The notes below the pieces were generated by a model. That model ran no database searches. It was not told the origin of the DNA and saw only the letters and a program-made list of their open reading frames with translations. From JBPYCR01 sp051846935 (lineage in GTDB: Bacteria; Bacillota; Bacilli; Bacillales; Amphibacillaceae), in assembly GCF_051846935.1 (NCBI RefSeq), contig NZ_JBPYCS010000008.1:37423-101422 (forward strand): a stretch of 64,000 bases of DNA, written 5' to 3'. Both the position numbers and the translations under genes were made by a program. Below are positions 8,433 to 16,987 of the stretch, piece after piece. Positions within the stretch are counted from its first letter, which is position 1; every line of letters starts with the position of its first letter.

Positions 8433-9446
8433 TTATTTAAGCCCTTCTAAATCTGTAATAAGCTGCTGAGCCTCTTCATCTGGAATTGGTGCAAATCCTA
8501 CTTCGCCAGCAAACGTGTTTACATTGTTCATAACATATAGTGCATAGTCTAATACTTGATCTTTTTCTTTTGCATTATTCACGTTTAAGTAAGTGAAAAC
8601 CGGACGCGTGAAGTCTGCATACTCTCCATCTTCAGCAATCGTATCAAGAGATGGTTCAACCGGACCGTTGCCAAAATCAACATGAACTGCTTGCAGGCTA
8701 TCCTGATTGTTTACATAGTATCCGAAACCAAAGAATGCAATCCCATTTACATCTTCTGACACAAGCTTTACTAATGTTGGATATTCCTGTTGTAAATTCA
8801 CACCATCAACTAAGTCCTTTTCATCAAGCACGCTCTCGTAGAAAAATTCGTACGTTCCGTGGTTTTCGTTCGGTCCCATCGCATTAATTGCTTCATCTGG
8901 CCATTCTGGATTAATGTCCGACCACTTCGTAACACCACTTTCTGCTAAAAAGATACTTTTTAATTCATCGGCCGTCATTTCAGTAGCCCAGTCGTTCTCC
9001 TTATTTATAACAAATGTTAATCCGTCTAAAGCAACTTTCAGTTCTTTTGCTTCAATTCCAAGCTCATCTGCTTTCGCTTGTTCTTCGTCTTTAATTTTTC
9101 GTGATGCATCGTTAAAATCTGTACCATTTTCTGCTAAAAACTTTTCAAATCCTGCACTTGTACCCGCTCTGCTTACTTCAACCGAAACATTTTCTTGTTC
9201 TGTTATCATATATTCTTCAGCCAATCGCGCCATAAGAGGATAAACTGTACCTGAACCGTCAATAACGACACTGCCTTCTAATTCCTCTGAATCCCGATCG
9301 CCTTCTTCTTCCGTTTCTTTCGCTTCATCTGTTTCTGCTTCTTCAGAAACGTCTGATCCCTCTTCTTCTGCGTCTGCTCCACAAGCTGCCATAACTGCTA
9401 CGAATGCTGCTAATATTAGGAACATGAAATACTTTTTAAAAGACAT
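8433..9446 (-). CDS. pstS: Phosphate-binding lipoprotein PstS
   Basis: Extracellular phosphate receptor of the PstSCAB importer, 337 residues. A lipoprotein signal peptide ends in the lipobox AVMAAC, so Cys22 would be lipidated and anchored to the membrane. It is followed by an acidic, Glu-rich linker (about residues 24-60). The mature domain opens with the phosphate-loop segment VIDGSGTVYPL and has the conserved SRAGTSAGFEKF and ASRKIKDEEQ regions. GGGAGGACAA precedes ATG 9446. The very acidic linker could suit a salt-adapted host, but that is only suggestive. Expression is predicted to rise under phosphate starvation from the PhoP-like repeats upstream. Confidence 0.95.
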   Translation of the reverse strand: MSFKKYFMFLILAAFVAVMAACGADAEEEGSDVSEEAETDEAKETEEEGDRDSEELEGSVVIDGSGTVYPLMARLAEEYMITEQENVSVEVSRAGTSAGFEKFLAENGTDFNDASRKIKDEEQAKADELGIEAKELKVALDGLTFVINKENDWATEMTADELKSIFLAESGVTKWSDINPEWPDEAINAMGPNENHGTYEFFYESVLDEKDLVDGVNLQQEYPTLVKLVSEDVNGIAFFGFGYYVNNQDSLQAVHVDFGNGPVEPSLDTIAEDGEYADFTRPVFTYLNVNNAKEKDQVLDYALYVMNNVNTFAGEVGFAPIPDEEAQQLITDLEGLK

Positions 9447-9508
9447 AATAATTGTCCTCCCTCATTTTCTCTAGATTAATAGAGTAGGTTTTCCCTCTCA
9501 CAATTCTT

Positions 9509-9562
9509 AGTATAGGAGGAGAATATTACGTGTATATGTAGTGAGTGTAAACGTTTTGTAAA
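9509..9562 (-). promoter_or_regulatory. PhoP-box promoter of the pst operon with overlapping cre-like site
   Basis: Read on the minus strand, TTTACA (9557-9562), TTTACA (9546-9551), TACATA (9535-9540) and GTAATA (9524-9529) lie exactly 11 bp apart, the layout of Bacillus PhoP-binding direct repeats. A -10 box TATACT lies at 9509-9514, with the third repeat in the -35 position. Between the first two repeats, TGTAAACGTTTTGT (9546-9559, plus strand) matches the CcpA cre consensus except for one base. Phosphate-starvation activation is therefore well supported; carbon repression is a guess. Confidence 0.75.
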
Positions 9563-9605
9563 GAACACTATATTTAAGGTTTCGTGAACAGTAGTTGACA
9601 AAGTA

Positions 9606-9645
9606 TATGACATTAGTGAAGAAAATTCACTAACGTCATTTTGAT
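9606..9645 (+). terminator. Terminator-like hairpin in the gap upstream of pstS
   Basis: GACATTAGTGAA and TTCACTAACGTC pair (one mismatch) and are followed by ATTTT on the plus strand. I see no convincing gene ending here. It may be a leftover of a lost gene in the 9.6-10.0 kb gap, whose remaining sequence (to about 9840) holds a short start-less open stretch and nothing recognisable. Confidence 0.35.
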
Positions 9646-9992
9646 TTCATAATAGAAAACAAGAAAATTACTTGTAAATTAAAATTCGTTGAAAACCATA
9701 CATAGGAGGAAATCACTTGTCTATTTCGAAACTTACTTAATATTCAAGGATCCAGCATTATCTTTGAAGGAAGTTGTGTAAATGATGGAATGCACAAAGA
9801 AAAGGCCTGTAAAATGGCGATGGAAAATTAATCTATAACCCTACATATTGCAAAACACGAATTATAAGAATCGAATCATGCTTGATTTCAAACGAAAACC
9901 TGTAGAAACAAAATACAATACAAAAGAAACACACTCCAATGCAAATTAAACAGCATTGAAGTGTGTACAATAATGGCATTAGCCCTCTTTAA

Positions 9993-10112
9993 GCTGACGA
10001 ACTCCTGCGGAAATAGCAAGCTTTCGAAGATCACTGTAGCGTCTCGGATAGAGGAACTACAGAAGCAGAGGCAGTAACCGCGAAAATCCTGTCGGCTGTA
10101 GTGCAAGTCAGC
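9993..10112. repeat. Degenerate hairpin repeat, family C/D
   Basis: Outer arms GCTGAC (9993-9998) and GTCAGC (10107-10112) enclose a segment starting GAACTCCTGCGGAAATAGC. This is recognisably the outer module ACTCCTGCGGGAAAGC shared by the hairpin repeats at 18.8 and 30.2 kb. The interior has drifted. It sits between pstS and argF, where no gene is seen. Confidence 0.45.
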
Positions 10113-10326
10113 GACATCAGAGCGCAAGCCTTCATGTTTTCGTTCTACATAATTATTAAGTATTCCTCGACTTAAAATACATCACCAACGGCATTCGACA
10201 AAGAACCCTTTATTTACAGACTACTAGTTCTGACGGCACTCAAACTAAAAATACGATTATCATTATTCACGAAAGAAGTGTACGCCTGTAATTATTCAGA
10301 CGACTATTATGCAACATTACATACCC

Positions 10327-11286
10327 TTATAAGAGCGAGGCTAATATTGCTTTTTGTGCGTGAAGTCTATTTTCCGCTTGATCAAAAACAACCGAATGAT
10401 CACCGTCTATAATCGAGGAAGCCACTTCTTCTTCTCTATGAGCAGGGAGACAATGTAAAAATACATAATCATCCTTTGCTCCTGTTACGAGTGCATCGTT
10501 CACTTGATACTTCATAAAACCTTTTTTACGTTCCTCTAAATCCCCATTCCAGCCCATGCTTGCCCATACATCCGTATAAATGATATCGGCATTTGCCACT
10601 GCTTCAACTGGGTCATTCGTTTGCTCGACTTTAGCCCCTGATACGGCTGCTTTCTCCAATACTTGTGAAAAAATCTCTTGCTTCACTTGACTATTGTCTG
10701 GCGAAGCAATCGTACAGTCAATCCCCATTATTGCACAGCCCATTAGTAAAGATTGCGCCATATTGTTACCGTCACCGACAAACGCTAGCTTCAAGTCATC
10801 AAACGATTCTTTCTTTTCATAAATAGTTACTAAATCAGCTAATACTTGACAAGGGTGAAAATCATCCGTTAATCCGTTTATGATCGGTATAGAAGCATTT
10901 ACTGCGAGCTCCTCTACAATAGCATGCTCATACGTTCGAATCATAATTCCGTCTACATAACGAGACAACACTTTAGCAGTATCGGCAATCGTTTCACCAT
11001 TACCAATTTGCAGATCATTTTTATTTAAAAATAATGCTTGCCCGCCAAGCTGATACATCCCGGTTTCAAACGAAACTCGTGTTCTCGTTGATGACTTTTC
11101 AAAAATCATCGCCAACGTTTTCCCTTTTAATAATGGATGAGGTTCGCCCATTTTCTGCATGTTCTTTAATTGTATCGTATAGCGAATCAAATCCATTAAT
11201 TCTGCTTTTGTAAAGTCAGCAAGCTTAAGAAAATGCTTTCCTTCTAATTTACTTCTCATATGTTGTACCACTACGGGATTAATCAT
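10327..11286 (-). CDS. argF: Ornithine carbamoyltransferase
   Basis: Joins carbamoyl phosphate and ornithine to give citrulline. The 319 residues show the carbamoyl-phosphate motif SSTRTRVSFE, the FHPCQVLADL segment, the HCLPAHREEEV motif with the ornithine-side residues, and DVWASMGWNGD. It is the last gene of the argCJBDF operon, 79 bp after argD. No carAB or argGH is present in the window. Anabolic function is inferred from the operon; arginine-deiminase genes that would suggest a catabolic role are absent. Confidence 0.95.
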   Translation of the reverse strand: MINPVVVQHMRSKLEGKHFLKLADFTKAELMDLIRYTIQLKNMQKMGEPHPLLKGKTLAMIFEKSSTRTRVSFETGMYQLGGQALFLNKNDLQIGNGETIADTAKVLSRYVDGIMIRTYEHAIVEELAVNASIPIINGLTDDFHPCQVLADLVTIYEKKESFDDLKLAFVGDGNNMAQSLLMGCAIMGIDCTIASPDNSQVKQEIFSQVLEKAAVSGAKVEQTNDPVEAVANADIIYTDVWASMGWNGDLEERKKGFMKYQVNDALVTGAKDDYVFLHCLPAHREEEVASSIIDGDHSVVFDQAENRLHAQKAILASLL

Positions 11287-11365
11287 GACACCTTCACTTC
11301 CTTATCTCATTATTAAAGTTTAAATTTCTTAATGCCTAATTCCAGAGACTCGTTCACAATACAAA

Positions 11366-12511
11366 TTACACATCATCACTTAACACATCTGCCAAAATAG
11401 TTACGGCTTGATCAATCTCATCTTTCGTAACCGTCAAAGGTGGCAGCAACCGGATTACATTTGGACCAGCACTTAATACGATTAAACCATTTTCTAACAG
11501 TTTCGGTATGATTCCGGTAACATCACTCTTACAATGTATACCGATCATCATTCCTTTTCCTTTAAAGGAAGCTATTAAACGATTCGTACCTACTTTTTCC
11601 GTTAACTGTTCCATAAGGTATGTCGCTTTTTCATTCACTTCTTGTAAAAAGGTTGGTTGTATCACCGTTTGCATTACTGTTTTCGCCGCAGCCATTGCAA
11701 GTGGATTTCCTCCGAATGTCGAACCATGGGACCCAGGACCAAAATGTTCTTCAAGAGGCGATTTAGCTATTATTGCCCCTACAGGCATACCATTTCCAAG
11801 CCCTTTTGCAATCGTAATAATGTCTGGTTCAATTGAATAATGCGCATAGGCAAAAACCTTTCCTGTCCGACCAATACCCGTTTGGATTTCATCGACAATC
11901 AGTAATACATTCTGTTCGTTACATAATTGTGCTACCCCTTGAAGGAAATTAACCTCTCCGGGATGAACACCACCTTCTCCCTGAATTACTTCGAGCATAA
12001 CCGCCGCTGTTTGGGAATCAAGTGCTTTTTCAACGGCTGACATATCGTTGTACGGAACATATTCAAACCCATCCAGCATAGGACCGAAGCCTTCTTGAAT
12101 CTTTGTTTGACCCGTAGCTGCCATTGTTGCAAAGGTTCTTCCATGAAAAGACTGTTGAAACGTTACAATCTTTTTCTTACCAGTTGCTTTTCGTGCGAGC
12201 TTGATTGCTGCCTCATTTGCTTCGGCACCACTATTACAAAAGAACACTCGATCACCACTACTGCTTTCTACGAGCAGCTGAGCTACCTCTTCTTGGATCG
12301 GCTGTTCATATAAATTTGAAACATGCCAGTATTCATTCAGTTGCTTTTCAATTGCCTGTTGTACGTCTGAATGACGATGGCCTAGGTTACATACACCGAT
12401 ACCCGATCCAAAATCAAGATACGATTTTCCACGAGTATCCTGAATTACACACCCTTTAGCCCGTGCAACAGATAAATTCAATCGTTTGTATGTCGGAAGT
12501 AAATAGGTCAT
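11366..12511 (-). CDS. argD: Acetylornithine aminotransferase
   Basis: Class III PLP transaminase, 381 residues, converting N-acetylglutamate semialdehyde to N-acetylornithine. The motifs FCNSGAEANEAAIKLARK, GRTFATMAATGQ and VDEIQTGIGRTGK, the PLP lysine in TIAKGLGNGMP and GSTFGGNPLA are all typical. Its ATG overlaps the argB stop by 4 bp (ATGA), indicating translational coupling. It fits between ArgB/ArgC and ArgJ chemistry in the acetyl cycle. Confidence 0.95.
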   Translation of the reverse strand: MTYLLPTYKRLNLSVARAKGCVIQDTRGKSYLDFGSGIGVCNLGHRHSDVQQAIEKQLNEYWHVSNLYEQPIQEEVAQLLVESSSGDRVFFCNSGAEANEAAIKLARKATGKKKIVTFQQSFHGRTFATMAATGQTKIQEGFGPMLDGFEYVPYNDMSAVEKALDSQTAAVMLEVIQGEGGVHPGEVNFLQGVAQLCNEQNVLLIVDEIQTGIGRTGKVFAYAHYSIEPDIITIAKGLGNGMPVGAIIAKSPLEEHFGPGSHGSTFGGNPLAMAAAKTVMQTVIQPTFLQEVNEKATYLMEQLTEKVGTNRLIASFKGKGMMIGIHCKSDVTGIIPKLLENGLIVLSAGPNVIRLLPPLTVTKDEIDQAVTILADVLSDDV

Positions 12512-13287
12512 TGTACTACCTCCGCAGTTTTTTTAATAACCGTTCCTACAAGCCTTCTATCAGACTGAAGAGCAGATTGCTTTCCATCGACAATCATTAC
12601 TTCATTCACGGCACCTGTTAAACTATCGAGCGCAGCAGTAACTTTAGGAACCATGCCTCCGTATATTGTGTCGTCGGCAATCATGTCTCTTATCGTTTCT
12701 TCAGTAACTGTGGCAAGCAGTTTACCGTTCTTCATTACTCCTGGCACATCTGTTACAAAGATAAGTTGTTTCGCATTTAAAGCCTTAGCGACTGCACCAG
12801 CAGCAGTATCTGCATTAACGTTGTATCTTTTTCCATCTTGCCCTAGAGCAATTGGTGCCAGGACTGGTACGATATCTTGATCTAATAAGTTCTTCAAATA
12901 CAGATCATTTACTTGCTCAATCTCCCCGACGTAACCAAATTGGGCGAAATCAATCGGCTTTGCTGAAAATAAATTGGCATCCGAACCCGACAGCCCAATC
13001 GCTTGCATACCCGCAGCATTCAAGCTTCTTGTCAAACGTTTATTTACATTCCCGCATAGTACCATTTCAACGACATTCATAATATCTTCCGTTGTTTTAC
13101 GCAAGCCATTCACGAATTCAAACGAAATATTAAGCTTTGTCAGCATTTCCTTAATTTCTGGGCCACCACCATGCACGATAACCGGTTTTAACCCTGTTTC
13201 TTGTAGCAGCTGAATATTCGTAAAAAAATCTTCCGATAATTGATCAATTGTACTGCCACCACATTTTAAAACAATTACATCTTGCAC
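12508..13287 (-). CDS. argB: Acetylglutamate kinase
   Basis: Phosphorylates N-acetylglutamate, the second step of arginine synthesis. About 259 residues with the amino-acid-kinase fold: VIVLKCGGS at the N-terminus, VHGGGPEI glycine loop, GLSGSDANLF, and the NVNADTAAGAVAKAL and GGMVPKV motifs. I place the start at GTG 13287 because AAGGAGG lies 8 bases upstream. The longer frame starting at 13320 would overlap argJ and read through the ribosome site. The N-terminal helix seen in arginine-inhibited hexameric forms is missing, so feedback inhibition at this enzyme is less likely; ArgJ makes the first step recyclable. Confidence 0.94.
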   Translation of the reverse strand: MQDVIVLKCGGSTIDQLSEDFFTNIQLLQETGLKPVIVHGGGPEIKEMLTKLNISFEFVNGLRKTTEDIMNVVEMVLCGNVNKRLTRSLNAAGMQAIGLSGSDANLFSAKPIDFAQFGYVGEIEQVNDLYLKNLLDQDIVPVLAPIALGQDGKRYNVNADTAAGAVAKALNAKQLIFVTDVPGVMKNGKLLATVTEETIRDMIADDTIYGGMVPKVTAALDSLTGAVNEVMIVDGKQSALQSDRRLVGTVIKKTAEVVQ

Positions 13288-13300
13288 GTTGACATCCTCC

Positions 13301-14527
13301 TTACGTGCGATAGCTTGCATTGATTTTTACGTAATCATACGTAAGATCACATCCCCAAGCTTTCCCTTTTCCATCACCGACGTTTAAATCTACCGTTATT
13401 TTTACTTCTTCATTTTCTAAATATGCTGAAGCCTCATCTTCAGAATATGTTGTTGGCTGACTATCTTTTAGAAGTGGGATCGTACCGATCGACATATCAA
13501 TGGTATCCGGGTTTACGACTGCACCACTATATCCTACCGCAGCAATTATTCGACCCCAGTTTGCGTCCGAACCGTATACGGCTGTTTTTACTAAGGAAGA
13601 ACTAACAATCGACTTTCCTACTTGAATTGCTTCTGTATCATTTTTGGCTCCGTATACTTCCGCCTCAATGAGTTTTGTTGCACCTTCCCCATCTCGCGCA
13701 ATCATTTTCGCCAAATCTTCACATGTTTTTTCTAACAGAGCAACAAATTGGCTCCAATCCTCATGCTCAGGGGTTAACGTTTTGTTCCCCGCTTTTTCAC
13801 TTGCCATTACAATTACCATATCGTTTGTAGAAGTATCTCCGTCAACCGTAATACAATTAAACGTTTTATTCGTTGCTTCTTTCAATGCACGATCAATCAT
13901 ATTAGATTCGATAACAGCATCGGTCGTTAAAAATGCAAGCATCGTTCCCATATTTGGCTCAATCATGCCTGAGCCTTTTGCAGCCCCTGCCATTGTCACC
14001 GTTTTTCCATCAATTGTCGCTTGATAACAAGCCGACTTATTAAACTTATCCGTTGTCAAAAGTGATTGGCCAAATTGTGCAGCGCTATCTTCTGTTGTCG
14101 CTAGTTTAAGATTTTTTATATTAGGGATAATTTTATCCATTGGCATTTCTAACCCAATAATACCTGTAGATGCCACAGCGACGTAATGCTCTGGGAGTGA
14201 AAATTGCTCCGCAGTCACTTGACGCATCGTATACGCGTCCTTTTTCCCTTGCTCGCCTGTACAAGCATTTGCATTGCCACTATTAATAATAACAGCCTGC
14301 AGCTTTCCTTCTTTTGCAAGACTTTCTTTCGTTACATACAGAGGAGCTGCTTTAACCTCATTTAATGTATATACAGCTGCTGCATTCGCAGGTTCATTGC
14401 AATAAAGAATACCTAAATCATTTCTCTTTCGTTTTACTCCAGTATGCATGCCAGCCACTTGAAATCCTGCTGGAGTTGTAATTGTACCTCTTTCTATTTT
14501 CTGAATACTTTTTTGACTCGTGAGCAT
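13301..14527 (-). CDS. argJ: Bifunctional ornithine acetyltransferase / N-acetylglutamate synthase
   Basis: Transfers the acetyl group from acetylornithine to glutamate, closing the acetyl cycle. About 408 residues. The self-cleavage site is seen in AFLTTDAVIE, where the nucleophilic Thr follows an LT pair (precursor splits into alpha and beta chains). The oxyanion segment ASTGIIG and the C-terminal YVKINASYRT are also typical. AAAGGAG is 7 bases before ATG 14527. Whether it is mono- or bifunctional cannot be read from sequence, although no argA or argE is in the window. Confidence 0.94.
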   Translation of the reverse strand: MLTSQKSIQKIERGTITTPAGFQVAGMHTGVKRKRNDLGILYCNEPANAAAVYTLNEVKAAPLYVTKESLAKEGKLQAVIINSGNANACTGEQGKKDAYTMRQVTAEQFSLPEHYVAVASTGIIGLEMPMDKIIPNIKNLKLATTEDSAAQFGQSLLTTDKFNKSACYQATIDGKTVTMAGAAKGSGMIEPNMGTMLAFLTTDAVIESNMIDRALKEATNKTFNCITVDGDTSTNDMVIVMASEKAGNKTLTPEHEDWSQFVALLEKTCEDLAKMIARDGEGATKLIEAEVYGAKNDTEAIQVGKSIVSSSLVKTAVYGSDANWGRIIAAVGYSGAVVNPDTIDMSIGTIPLLKDSQPTTYSEDEASAYLENEEVKITVDLNVGDGKGKAWGCDLTYDYVKINASYRT

Positions 14528-14627
14528 TTTCAATCTCCTTTCTTCTTTATCGATATTTTAATTTTTACGTTGTACATAATTTGTTTACTTCCGCATTTGA
14601 TATCTTCTCACCTAAGGGGGAAGAAAC

Positions 14628-15665
14628 TTATGGGAATACCGGCATAAAGTCTAGCCCCGTTCTTTCATCAAGCTGGAGCATTTTGTTCATATTTTGAACC
14701 GCTTGCCCAGATGCGCCTTTGATTAAGTTATCAATGACGGAAACAACCATAATCCGATTCGTTCTTTCATCATATGTTAAAGAGATATCGCAAAAATTCG
14801 AACCATACACTTCTTTCGTGCTTGGGTATGTGCCCTTCTTTCTAATTCGTACAAAGTAGTCATTTGCATAGCATTCGTTGAACAAATCAAATAACTGCTC
14901 TGTAGTTGTCGGTTCTTTTGCAGTTGCATACATTGTCGCCATAATTCCTCGAGTCATCGGCACGAGATGCGTCGAAAATGTAACTGCACCTGATTTTTCA
15001 TTCCAACGATACAACATTTGCTCAATTTCCGGTGTATGCTGATGTGCATTTACTTTATAAATTTTAAGGTTTTCATTCGTTTCGGAATAGTGTGTTGCTC
15101 CAGAAACACCGCGCCCTGCTCCGCTCACTCCTGTTTTTGCATCAATAATAATTGAGCTTTCATCAATCAGTTTATTTTTTATTAAAGGCGCTATCCCTAA
15201 CAATGTAGCTGTGGGGTAACATCCAGGGTTTGCTATTAAACTCGCATTTGCTACATCCGCATCCAGCCACTCCGTTAATCCATATACCGCCTGATTTAAC
15301 AACGATTCCTCAGCAGCTTCCATACCGTACCATTTTTCATACGTAGTCTGATTTGTAAGTCGGAAGTCTCCTGACAGATCAATTACTTTTACGTTCTGCT
15401 CCATAAATACCGGAGCTAGTTTTGTAGACACCCCGGAGGGAGTCGCCGTAAAAACGAGATCTACTTCACTTGCTAATTTTTCCGCATTAACGGAATCAAG
15501 CTGTAAATCGACTACTTTTTGCATATGAGGATAACTTGCTTCAATTGATTTACCCTGCAAACGAGTAGAATGAATGGAATGAATGGAAACGTGCGGATGT
15601 TTGTGCAAAATACGAATCAATTCTGCACCACCATAGCCAGTCGCTCCTATTATTGCTACTTTCAT
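14628..15665 (-). CDS. argC: N-acetyl-gamma-glutamyl-phosphate reductase
   Basis: NADPH-dependent reductase making N-acetylglutamate semialdehyde, 345 residues. It begins with the Rossmann motif IIGATGYGGAELIRIL. The catalytic cysteine is in NPGCYPTATLLG, followed by DAKTGVSGAGRG and the HQHTPEIEQ segment. It is the first gene of the operon, with a clear promoter and an ArgR-like box upstream. Separated from argJ by about 100 bp. Confidence 0.96.
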   Translation of the reverse strand: MKVAIIGATGYGGAELIRILHKHPHVSIHSIHSTRLQGKSIEASYPHMQKVVDLQLDSVNAEKLASEVDLVFTATPSGVSTKLAPVFMEQNVKVIDLSGDFRLTNQTTYEKWYGMEAAEESLLNQAVYGLTEWLDADVANASLIANPGCYPTATLLGIAPLIKNKLIDESSIIIDAKTGVSGAGRGVSGATHYSETNENLKIYKVNAHQHTPEIEQMLYRWNEKSGAVTFSTHLVPMTRGIMATMYATAKEPTTTEQLFDLFNECYANDYFVRIRKKGTYPSTKEVYGSNFCDISLTYDERTNRIMVVSVIDNLIKGASGQAVQNMNKMLQLDERTGLDFMPVFP

Positions 15666-15757
15666 AGTTCATTCACTCCTTTTTAGAAAACAACGTATTC
15701 ACCATCTTATACGAGAATAGCATAAGAAAATAGCTCCTTCGCTGTCTAATAAAACCT

Positions 15758-15785
15758 ATTATATACTGTATAAAAATAAAATCAA
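15758..15785 (-). promoter_or_regulatory. Promoter of argCJBDF with an ArgR-like operator
   Basis: Minus-strand TTGATT (15780-15785) and TATAAT (15758-15763) are 16 bp apart. Between them, ACTGTATAAAAATAAAAT (15765-15782, plus strand) matches the Bacillus ARG box in about 13 of 18 positions. An arginine repressor bound there would block the polymerase. The rest of the 326-bp gap holds only a short palindrome CCTGTATACAGG near 15857 and no gene. Confidence 0.6.
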
Positions 15786-15991
15786 TAGTATATTTATAAA
15801 TTTTTAAATTATTTTTTACACTAATTAACGTTGATAAATCGACATTTACGCCTGTATCCTGTATACAGGAGATATGCATGAACGATGTATAATTATGTAA
15901 ATAACATTGAATCACACCTTAAAACCGCTGAACATAAAAGGATTTGTTTGCTACAATAATGAAAAGAATTATACAAAGGAGCACGGAAAAG

Positions 15992-16852
15992 ATGGCAGAC
16001 ATGAATGTATTTAAAAGAATTGCAAGTTATCGAGATAAAATGAGTAAATCTCAACAAAAAATTGCAAACTATATTATCGAAAATCCAAATTCCGTTCCGT
16101 TTTTAACCGGAAGCAAGCTTGCAAAGGTAACGAATGTAAGTGAGGCGACCATCGTACGTTTCGCAGTATTTTTAGGGTATTCCGGTTATAACGAGCTGCA
16201 GCAACAATTAGTCGCCTCAGCCGAGAAGCAATTAAATACAGTAGAGCGTTTGCAAATGTCTCGGACCGTTTATAATGAAACAGAAAAAGCGATTTACGAT
16301 ATTTTTAACGATGATATTAAAAACATAAAATCCACAATGGAAGGATTAAATATTGAAGACGTTGAACGGACAGCTAATTATATATTGCAAGCAAATAAAA
16401 TTTATATCGTTGCCAACCGTAGCGCAGTCGCTCTCGGATCATTCCTACAATATTACTTAGATATTATTTTTGGAAAAAGCGAATTACTCCAAACTACGAC
16501 AACTGCATTCGATCGAATTCATAACGTAAATGAACAGGATGTCGTAATTGCAGTAAGTTTTGCCCGTTATACGAAAAGTACGCTTGACGTTGTTTCCTAT
16601 GCGCACAAACAACAGGCAAAAATTATCGCTTTAACCGATTACTTTTCATCTCCAATCACAGCATTTGCTGATGTTTCTTTATTTGCAACGAGTAAAATGC
16701 CTGCATTTCTTGATTCATTTGTTGCCCCGCTAAGTTTAATAAATACACTAATTACTTATATAGGAAATCAAGATGGGATTCACATAGATAAGCGACTTGA
16801 ATCACTTGAACAATTATGGGATACGTATGAAGTGTTTTATGAAGAAAAGTAA
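15992..16852 (+). CDS. MurR/RpiR-family transcriptional regulator
   Basis: A 286-residue regulator: an N-terminal HTH_6 domain (KMSKSQQKIANYIIENP, then SEATIVRFAVFLGYSGY) and a C-terminal SIS sugar-phosphate-type sensor domain (about residues 120-250). AAAGGAG 10 bases upstream supports ATG 15992 rather than the earlier in-frame starts. It lies 135 bp before an aminotransferase gene on the same strand and is its likely regulator. The ligand is unknown; the SIS domain suggests a phosphorylated sugar or related metabolite. It is divergent from argC. Confidence 0.85.
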   Translation: MADMNVFKRIASYRDKMSKSQQKIANYIIENPNSVPFLTGSKLAKVTNVSEATIVRFAVFLGYSGYNELQQQLVASAEKQLNTVERLQMSRTVYNETEKAIYDIFNDDIKNIKSTMEGLNIEDVERTANYILQANKIYIVANRSAVALGSFLQYYLDIIFGKSELLQTTTTAFDRIHNVNEQDVVIAVSFARYTKSTLDVVSYAHKQQAKIIALTDYFSSPITAFADVSLFATSKMPAFLDSFVAPLSLINTLITYIGNQDGIHIDKRLESLEQLWDTYEVFYEEK

Positions 16853-16987
16853 TTGCAAGCAAACTCAAACCTTACTTATGAAATTAAATTTTCATAAGTA
16901 AAATAATAACGAAATATACATTGCATAATTTTATGTACTCGCATATACTATATTGGAAAGATCAAATATAATGCGAGGCGATATACT

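Noticed and set aside
9706..9830. Possible small gene after an AGGAGG site near 9704
   Set aside because: The start in phase with the site (TTG) stops after seven codons; the longer open stretch has no start codon.
9888..10127. 79-codon minus-strand frame between pstS and argF
   Set aside because: It crosses the degenerate hairpin repeat and shows no protein-like pattern.
15857..15868. CCTGTATACAGG palindrome as operator of the RpiR gene
   Set aside because: Perfect but short and single, with no second half-site or matching copy at the aminotransferase promoter; not enough to call.
15673..15915. 80-codon frame before argC
   Set aside because: It covers the argC promoter and ArgR-like box, has AT-driven composition and no ribosome site.
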